A DNA stretch of 6,206 nucleotides. It comes from Candidatus Bathyarchaeota archaeon B23. Lineage in GTDB: Archaea; Thermoproteota; Bathyarchaeia; TCS64; B23. Location of the stretch: NCBI GenBank assembly GCA_001593875.1, contig LUCA01000045.1:1-6206 (forward strand). The letters run 5' to 3'. The first letter of the stretch is position 1. Each line of letters starts with the position of its first letter. This document shows positions 1 through 5,060 of the stretch, piece by piece. The position numbers and the translations under genes were made by a program. Under the pieces are notes generated by a model. The model had not been told where the DNA came from, made no database searches, and saw only the letters and a program-made list of their open reading frames with translations.

Positions 1-1
1 C

Positions 2-544
2 GAGGGAAACAGTGAGACCGAGGTGGAGTGGCAGATGGAGATCGTCGGCGACGTCTGCCTGGAGCATGGAGCCATAGACGCCTATGTGGCCGACACGGAG
101 GCGAGGATGAGGGAGCTCTGGGAGGCCCGTAAATGCCTCTTCGACGCCTACAAGGCCTTCTGGGAGATCGACGAGGTGGATGTCTGCGTTCCCAGGAGCA
201 GGCTGCCCGACTACGTGGAGGGAGCCGAGGGGATCGGTGAGAGGTATGGGATGCTCACCGTCAACGTAGGGCATGCCGGCGATGGGAACATCCACACCAT
301 CATCACCAGGCCCCCCGAGATGGAGAGGGAGGCCTGGCTGAAGAGATTGGAGATCGTCGTCGACGACCTCATCCACCTCGGCCTCAGCCTAGATGGAACA
401 GTCTCCGGGGAGCACGGTTTGGGGTATACGAAGAGGAGATATCTAGTTGAGAGGGTTGGCCCCCTCCAGGTGGAGTTGATGAGGGCCATCAAGAGGGCCT
501 TCGACCCCAGGAACATCCTCAACCCGGGGAAGATACTCCCCTAG
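2..544 (+). CDS. FAD-linked oxidase C-terminal part (GlcD / D-lactate dehydrogenase type), 5'-truncated
   Basis: This is the last 180 residues of a flavoprotein of the GlcD family (COG0277), which oxidises 2-hydroxy acids such as glycolate or D-lactate to keto acids using FAD. The reading frame is open to the left edge, so the FAD-binding (PCMH-type) half lies outside the window; a GTG at 23 is in frame but is probably only an internal valine. What is visible is the FAD-oxidase C-terminal, substrate-side domain: GHAGDGNIH at 269-295, whose two histidines bind the active-site metal in characterised relatives, SGEHG at 404-418, and the closing signature of LMRAIKRAFDP followed by NILNPGKILP. 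The family is usually 450-480 residues, so about 40% is present. The actual substrate cannot be told from this part. It is followed by a T-run at 552-556 that may end its transcript. Family assignment is firm; substrate is open. Confidence 0.93.
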   Translation, partial: EGNSETEVEWQMEIVGDVCLEHGAIDAYVADTEARMRELWEARKCLFDAYKAFWEIDEVDVCVPRSRLPDYVEGAEGIGERYGMLTVNVGHAGDGNIHTIITRPPEMEREAWLKRLEIVVDDLIHLGLSLDGTVSGEHGLGYTKRRYLVERVGPLQVELMRAIKRAFDPRNILNPGKILP

Positions 545-551
545 ACATCCC

Positions 552-558
552 TTTTTAT
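552..558 (+). promoter_or_regulatory. TATA-like box for tldD, giving a probably leaderless transcript
   Basis: TTTTTAT is centred about 27 bases before the tldD ATG at 582, the archaeal distance from TATA box to transcription start, so the mRNA would begin at or within a base or two of the ATG. There is no ribosome binding site at a usable distance (the AGGG at 578-581 abuts the ATG), which fits leaderless translation. The five Ts at 552-556 also lie 8 bases after the stop of the oxidase gene and could serve as its U-run terminator. The box is inferred from position and composition only. Confidence 0.55.
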
Positions 559-581
559 CCCTAAAAAACAACTATCTAGGG

Positions 582-1961
582 ATGGAGTTGGAGGAGATTC
601 TTGGTAAAGCCGTCAAGTTGGGGGCTGAGTATGCCGACGTCAGGTATCAACGGTATGACTATGAGCTGATAACCATCGAGAACCGTGAGCTGAAGAGCTA
701 TCAATCGAGAAGTCTCGTCGGCGTCGGAGTCAGAGTTCTACTAAAGGGCGGAGAGGGGTACGCCTCCACCAGCGACCTCACCCCAAGCGGCGTAGAGGGG
801 GCCGTGAGGAGGGCCCTGAAGGCCGCTAAGGCGATGAAGGGGAGGAGGGGGCTCGCTCCAGTTGAGGCTGTGGAGGCCGAGGAGAGGCTCACCGTGAAGA
901 TCGACCCTTTGGAGGCTTCTCCGGAGGAGAAGGTCTCCCTAGCTCTGGACGCCAACAAGGCGGCTTGGATCGGAGACGAGATCAAGAACGCCGTCACCAG
1001 ACTCGGCGTCTCCAGGGATCTCCGCCTCTACGCCTCCACCGAGGGGGGCAGCATCACCGTCGAGACCACCCTCGTCGGCCTAAGCCATGAGAGCGTCGCC
1101 AGGGTTGGAGGAGTGATGGAGCGGGTTAGGCATAGCGAATCCCTCTGCTCAGGCTATGAATTCCTAGAGAGCCGAGATTGGGCCGCCTTCGCTGGGGAGC
1201 TCTCCCAGTTGGCCGTCGAGGCAGCCGGCTCCAAGACGCCTCCGCCGGGAACCTACCCCGTCGTCGTCGATCCTTGGGTGGTGGGGCTGCTCCTCCACGA
1301 GGCCTTCGGCCACGCCTCCGAGGGGGACCTCGTCTACACAGGGGACTCGGTGCTCAGGGGTAGGCTGGGGGGGAAGGTGGCTAGCGAGCTGGTGAACATC
1401 GTCGACGAGGGGGTCGTCGACGGCGGATACTACCATCCCTACGACGATGAGGGCGTGAGGAAGGGTAGGACGACCATCGTGGAGGGGGGCCTCCTCAGGA
1501 GTTATCTCCACGATAGGGCCTCCGCCCAGAGCCTCGGAGGGGAGCCCACGGGGAATGGGAGGGCTCAGGACTTTGAGAACCTCCCCATAGTGAGGCAGAC
1601 CAACTACTACTTGGAGCCGGGAGACCACACCCTAGAGGAGCTCTTGGAGGATATAGAGCTAGGCGTCTACGTCAAGGGGGTGGGCGCCAGGGGTGGCCAG
1701 GTGGAGACGGGGATGGGGACCTTCACCTTCAGCGTCGGCCCCTCAAGGATGATCCGCCGAGGAGAATTAGCTGAGACGGTGAGAGGTGTCATCATCAGCG
1801 GCCTCATCCTCGAGACCCTCAAGACCGTCGACGCCGTTGGGAGGGACTTCGAGATGAGGACCAGCGTCTTCGGAGGCTGTGGAAAGATGGGTCAGGGAGT
1901 GAGAGTCGGAGCAGGGGGACCCCATATAAGGGTTAGGAGGATGACGGTGGGGGGGAGATGA
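582..1961 (+). CDS. tldD: TldD metalloprotease, catalytic subunit
   Basis: A 459-residue zinc protease of the TldD/PmbA family (peptidase U62), acting in the cytoplasm as a complex with TldE on unfolded peptides; in E. coli TldD/E matures microcin B17 and degrades the antitoxin CcdA. The zinc site is visible: HEAFGH at residues 239-244 supplies His239, Glu240 and His243 (written HExxxH), and CGKMGQ starting at Cys433 supplies the third ligand by analogy with the E. coli enzyme. Between them are the conserved PYDDEGV segment and the VEGGLLRSYLHDR and EPTGNGRAQ stretches. The N-terminal half is the usual TldD scaffold domain. The ATG at 582 is chosen because it follows a TATA-like box at leaderless distance and gives full family length. 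Its last bases overlap tldE (ATGA), so the subunits are translated from one message. The natural substrate in this organism is unknown. Confidence 0.96.
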   Translation: MELEEILGKAVKLGAEYADVRYQRYDYELITIENRELKSYQSRSLVGVGVRVLLKGGEGYASTSDLTPSGVEGAVRRALKAAKAMKGRRGLAPVEAVEAEERLTVKIDPLEASPEEKVSLALDANKAAWIGDEIKNAVTRLGVSRDLRLYASTEGGSITVETTLVGLSHESVARVGGVMERVRHSESLCSGYEFLESRDWAAFAGELSQLAVEAAGSKTPPPGTYPVVVDPWVVGLLLHEAFGHASEGDLVYTGDSVLRGRLGGKVASELVNIVDEGVVDGGYYHPYDDEGVRKGRTTIVEGGLLRSYLHDRASAQSLGGEPTGNGRAQDFENLPIVRQTNYYLEPGDHTLEELLEDIELGVYVKGVGARGGQVETGMGTFTFSVGPSRMIRRGELAETVRGVIISGLILETLKTVDAVGRDFEMRTSVFGGCGKMGQGVRVGAGGPHIRVRRMTVGGR

Positions 1962-3295
1962 TGGAGGCTGCGGAGTTAGCCCTCAGGGAGGCGTTGAGGC
2001 GAGGGGCCACGGAGGCTGAGGCCTATATACGCAGGATGAGGATCCTCGAGATCGGATTTGCGGAGAGGATAGAGGGCATCAAATCCCCGGAGACGCTGGG
2101 CCTCTCCCTCAGGGTGGCCGTGGGGAGGAGGGTGGCCACCTACTCCTCCTCCCTCCTGGAGAAGGACGAGGTCCTCAAGGCGGCTGGAAGGGCTGTGAAG
2201 ATCGCCAAGGTCGCCCCCGAGGATCCGGATTGGAGGCATCTAAATAGGAGGTTCGGGGAATCCCCGGCCCCTGGAGGCTACGACGGGGAGACGGCTGAGC
2301 TCCAGCCTGAGGAGGTTGTGGAGACCCTCCTATCGGCGGTGGGGGTGATAGGGCGTCGTGAGGGAGGGGTCAAGCCGGCTAGGGGAATGCTCACCATCAC
2401 GGAGTCCGAAACTCAGATCCTCAACAGCTACGGGGAGAGCTGCATCAAGAGGGAGACCCATGTGGCGGTGTGGCTGAGGGCCAAGGCTGAGGGGAGGGGG
2501 AGGGAGGCGACGGCCAACGAGCACCAGGAGGTGAGGTCCTGGAACGCCCTAAACCTCCAGGGCCTGGCGGAGAGGGTGGCTGAGAGGGCCGCCGCCTTCC
2601 TCGACGCCAAGCCCATCCCCAGCGGGGAGATGCCTATAATCTTCAGGAACCAGGTCTTCGCATCGATTCTAGTCAACATGCTGGGCGGACCCGTCACCGC
2701 CGACTGGGCGCAGAAGGGTAGGTCCCCCCTAGCTGGGAAGCTCAACCAGGAGGTGGCGTCGGAGGCCATCATCGTCTTCGACGACGGCCTCATGCCCCAG
2801 GGGTGGAGGACCACCCCCTTCGACGACGAGGGGCATCCAACCCAGAGGACAGCCCTCATCGAGGGGGGCATCCTACGGGGATACCTCTACGACAGCTACA
2901 CGGCCCTGAAGGAGGGGGTGGAGTCGACGGGCAACGCCTTTAGGCGGAGGTATTGGATGCCCCCGGAGCCCTCACCCACGAACCTCCTCCTGAGGCCGGG
3001 GGACGCCACCCTGGAGGAGATGATCCAGGAGACGAGGAGAGGCCTCTACGTGGAGGAGACCATCGGTGAGTGGCTCTCGAACCCCGTCAGTGGACAGCTG
3101 AACGCCACCGTAACCCACGGATACCTCATCGAGAACGGTGAGCTGGGAAGACCCATAAAGGGCGTCGTCCTCACCGGCGACTTCCAACAGCTCCTCCTAG
3201 GGGGCATCGACCTCATCGGCCGTGATCAGGCTAACACCGGTGGAGGCTACTCGCCGAGTGTCAGAGCTCGGGGGCTCACCGTCGCCGGTGAGTAG
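1958..3295 (+). CDS. tldE: TldE/PmbA, non-catalytic partner subunit of the TldD protease
   Basis: A 445-residue paralogue of TldD that forms the inactive half of the heterodimer. The region aligned with the TldD zinc motif reads VNMLGGPVTADW (about residue 240) and has no HExxxH, and there is no equivalent of the C-terminal CGKMGQ cysteine, so it cannot bind the catalytic zinc. Shared family features remain: TTPFDDEGHPTQR, LIEGGILRGYLYDSYTA, ESTGNA and the C-terminal LIGRDQANTGGGYSPSVR. The start overlaps the tldD stop by 4 bases (ATGA); a second ATG at 1961 is equally in frame and would shorten the protein by one residue. GGTG at 1946-1949, 8 bases upstream, could act as a ribosome binding site in addition to translational coupling. 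Length and pairing with tldD match the family. The two genes are almost certainly one operon. Confidence 0.95.
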   Translation: MMEAAELALREALRRGATEAEAYIRRMRILEIGFAERIEGIKSPETLGLSLRVAVGRRVATYSSSLLEKDEVLKAAGRAVKIAKVAPEDPDWRHLNRRFGESPAPGGYDGETAELQPEEVVETLLSAVGVIGRREGGVKPARGMLTITESETQILNSYGESCIKRETHVAVWLRAKAEGRGREATANEHQEVRSWNALNLQGLAERVAERAAAFLDAKPIPSGEMPIIFRNQVFASILVNMLGGPVTADWAQKGRSPLAGKLNQEVASEAIIVFDDGLMPQGWRTTPFDDEGHPTQRTALIEGGILRGYLYDSYTALKEGVESTGNAFRRRYWMPPEPSPTNLLLRPGDATLEEMIQETRRGLYVEETIGEWLSNPVSGQLNATVTHGYLIENGELGRPIKGVVLTGDFQQLLLGGIDLIGRDQANTGGGYSPSVRARGLTVAGE

Positions 3296-3303
3296 CTCAT
3301 CAC

Positions 3304-3310
3304 CTTTAAG
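3304..3310 (+). promoter_or_regulatory. TATA-like box for the aminotransferase gene
   Basis: CTTTAAG lies in the 39-base gap after tldE and is centred 27-28 bases before the ATG at 3335, the same geometry as the box before tldD. It would start a transcript at or next to that ATG. No ribosome binding site is visible upstream of 3335, so this spacing is the main argument for choosing ATG 3335 over GTG 3332 or ATG 3341. Read-through from tldE is also possible because no T-run separates the genes. Confidence 0.45.
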
Positions 3311-3334
3311 AGGCCTCCCAGCTCCTTATCAGTG

Positions 3335-4693
3335 ATGGATATGCCTGAGAGGCCCTTCTTAGACCCCTCTGGGACCAGGCTCTTCTCCAGAGGTCTCGGC
3401 CCCCTCTTGAAGCTCGTCAGAGGTGAGGGCGTCTACGTCTGGGATGAGGCGGGGAACAGATACATCGATGGGAGCTCGGGCCCCATCTGCGTCAACATAG
3501 GCTACGGCGTTGGGGAGGTCTGGGAGGCAGCTCTCAAGCAGTTGGAGGCCTTACCCTTCGCCCACAGCTTCCACCACTCCGTCGATGTGGTGGTCAAATG
3601 CGCCCTGAGGCTCGCTGAATTCACGCCCCCAGGCCTCACGAGGGTCTTCTTCTGTAGCGGCGGCTCGGAGGCGACGGAGGCGGCGGCGAAGATGGCGAGG
3701 CAATACCACATCGAGAGGGGGGAGGGCAGCCGATACAAGGTCATCGCCAGGTGGCAGAGCTACCACGGAAACACCCTCGGCGCCCTATCGATGTCGGGGA
3801 ATATCCAGAGGCGTAGGCTCTACGGGCCGCTGCTCCTGGATTTCCCCCACATCCCCCCAGCCTACTGCTATCGATGCTGGTTTGGGAAGAACCCCGACAG
3901 CTGCGACCTGGACTGCGCCTGGGCCCTGGAGACGGCTATAAGGGCTGTAGGCCCCGAGTATGTCTCAGCCTTCATCGCCGAGCCCATCGTAGGGGCTACC
4001 TTGGGGACGGTTCCGGCTCCTGGGGGATACTTCAAAGTCGTCAGGGAGATATGCAACCGATATGGGGTGCTCTTCATCGCCGACGAGGTGATGACGGGCT
4101 TCGGGAGAACCGGGAGGCGCTTCGCCCTGGAGCACTACGGCGTCGAGCCCGACATCATGGCCGTCGCTAAGGGCCTCTCAAGCGGCTACATCCCCCTCGG
4201 AGCCGTCGTCGCCTCTGAAGCGGTCTTCGACGCCTTCGAGCGCCCCTTCTTCCATGGACACACCTACACGGGGCATCCCGTCGCCTGCGCCGTGGGGCTG
4301 GCCGTCATCGAGTACATAGAGCGATGTAAGCTGGTGGAGAGGGCAGCCGAGATGGGGCGACACCTATTGGGGAGGCTTCGAGAACTATATGACCATGAGA
4401 TCGTCGGCGACGTCAGGGGGTTGGGCCTCTTCGCCGGAGTCGAGTTCGTCGCCGATAGGGAGTCGAAGGAGCCCTTCCCGCCGGAGAGGAGGGTGAACCA
4501 TAGGGTCTATGAGGCCTGCCTCCGAAATGGCCTCCTCATCTATCCCGGGTCTGGAGCCGTCGACGGCGTCCGGGGCGACCACATCCAAGTGGCTCCGCCG
4601 CTCGTCGTCAACCGAAGCCAGATCGATGAGATCGTCGACATCCTCCATCGGTCGATCGGGGAGGTGGAGGGGGAGCTGGGGGAGAGGCCTTGA
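3335..4693 (+). CDS. Class III PLP-dependent aminotransferase with four-cysteine insertion
   Basis: A 452-residue enzyme of the class III (omega) aminotransferase family, which moves an amino group from an omega-amino acid, diamine or related donor to a keto acid using pyridoxal phosphate. Fold signatures appear in order: FFCSGGSEATEAAAKMARQY (phosphate-binding loop), WQSYHGNTLGALS, IAEPIVG, FIADEVMTGFGRTGR with Asp250 contacting the cofactor ring nitrogen, VAKGLSSGYIPLGA with Lys279 as the Schiff-base lysine, and HGHTYTGHPVACA. All catalytic residues are present. A cysteine cluster, C-x2-C-x8-C-x3-C at residues 178-194, sits between the SYHGNT and AEPIVG segments; similar clusters occur in some relatives annotated as aspartate or omega-amino-acid aminotransferases. 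Its role, perhaps metal binding, is not known to me. ATG 3335 is preferred over GTG 3332 because of the TATA spacing. The downstream gene overlaps its stop by 4 bases. Substrate cannot be assigned; GABA, beta-alanine, taurine or polyamine type donors are all possible. Confidence 0.93.
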   Translation: MDMPERPFLDPSGTRLFSRGLGPLLKLVRGEGVYVWDEAGNRYIDGSSGPICVNIGYGVGEVWEAALKQLEALPFAHSFHHSVDVVVKCALRLAEFTPPGLTRVFFCSGGSEATEAAAKMARQYHIERGEGSRYKVIARWQSYHGNTLGALSMSGNIQRRRLYGPLLLDFPHIPPAYCYRCWFGKNPDSCDLDCAWALETAIRAVGPEYVSAFIAEPIVGATLGTVPAPGGYFKVVREICNRYGVLFIADEVMTGFGRTGRRFALEHYGVEPDIMAVAKGLSSGYIPLGAVVASEAVFDAFERPFFHGHTYTGHPVACAVGLAVIEYIERCKLVERAAEMGRHLLGRLRELYDHEIVGDVRGLGLFAGVEFVADRESKEPFPPERRVNHRVYEACLRNGLLIYPGSGAVDGVRGDHIQVAPPLVVNRSQIDEIVDILHRSIGEVEGELGERP

Positions 4694-5049
4694 AGATCAC
4701 CTACATGCCCGCCAAGGAGCTCATCATCCTGGAGATGGTGGAGTACACCCTCCAGGAGTTGGCGGAGGTCTGCGCCCTCCTCATCGAGGCCGGTAGACCC
4801 GTCGTCCTCAACTGGGCTGATGGCGTCGCCTTCCACCACGTTCCGCTGCCCTTCAACACGAAGGAGCTGCTGAGGGAGAGGATGAGGGGGCGCATCTACT
4901 GGGCCAGCCTCCTCTACGCCGAGATGCCAGAGTATCGATCCGTCCTGAAGGTGGGGGCTAGAGAGGTCCCGGTGCTGGCGACCCCTAACCCCCTTCTGAG
5001 GAGGGTGGCGAGGTGGATAAGGGAGAGGATGGAGGAGGGTGGACCGTAA
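4690..5049 (+). CDS. Uncharacterised 119-residue protein, translationally coupled to the aminotransferase
   Basis: I do not recognise this protein. It is 119 residues, without a signal peptide, membrane segment or cysteine cluster (only one Cys), so it is probably cytoplasmic. The N-terminal part (KITYMPAKELIILEMVEYT) suggests a short beta strand then a helix; the middle holds LNWADGVAFHHVPLPFN with a His pair; the C-terminal half is rich in Arg, Glu and Leu and ends in an amphipathic helix (RRVARWIRERMEE). The TTG at 4690 overlaps the aminotransferase TGA by 4 bases, with a purine-rich GGGGGAGAGG at 4678-4687 just upstream; an in-frame ATG at 4705 would drop five residues. Codon use is GC-rich like its neighbours, which supports a real gene, as does the tight overlap. 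The context suggests a partner, regulator or accessory protein of the aminotransferase; that is inference only. Confidence 0.75.
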   Translation: MKITYMPAKELIILEMVEYTLQELAEVCALLIEAGRPVVLNWADGVAFHHVPLPFNTKELLRERMRGRIYWASLLYAEMPEYRSVLKVGAREVPVLATPNPLLRRVARWIRERMEEGGP

Positions 5050-5054
5050 AAAAA
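5048..5054 (-). terminator. U-run terminator for the minus-strand surface-protein gene
   Basis: Seven As on the plus strand are seven Ts on the minus strand, beginning 6 bases after the TAA stop of the beta-helix protein gene (stop codon at 5061-5063). A T-rich run directly after the stop, without need for a hairpin, is the typical archaeal intrinsic terminator. It overlaps the stop codon of the converging small gene. No comparable T-run is seen on the plus strand for the opposite transcript. Confidence 0.5.
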
Positions 5055-5060
5055 GGAGGG

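Noticed and set aside
23..25. GTG as the start of the first gene
   Set aside because: The same frame is open to base 2, and the family needs a further N-terminal FAD-binding domain, so the gene is cut by the window edge rather than starting here.
1164..1628. Minus-strand open frame of 154 codons inside tldD
   Set aside because: It is fully antisense to the conserved TldD zinc-site region and has no recognisable motif or promoter; a shadow frame.
1923..1930. CATATAAG as an internal TATA box for tldE
   Set aside because: It encodes part of the conserved tail of TldD, its centre is about 31 bases from the tldE ATG rather than 27, and the 4-base gene overlap already explains tldE expression.
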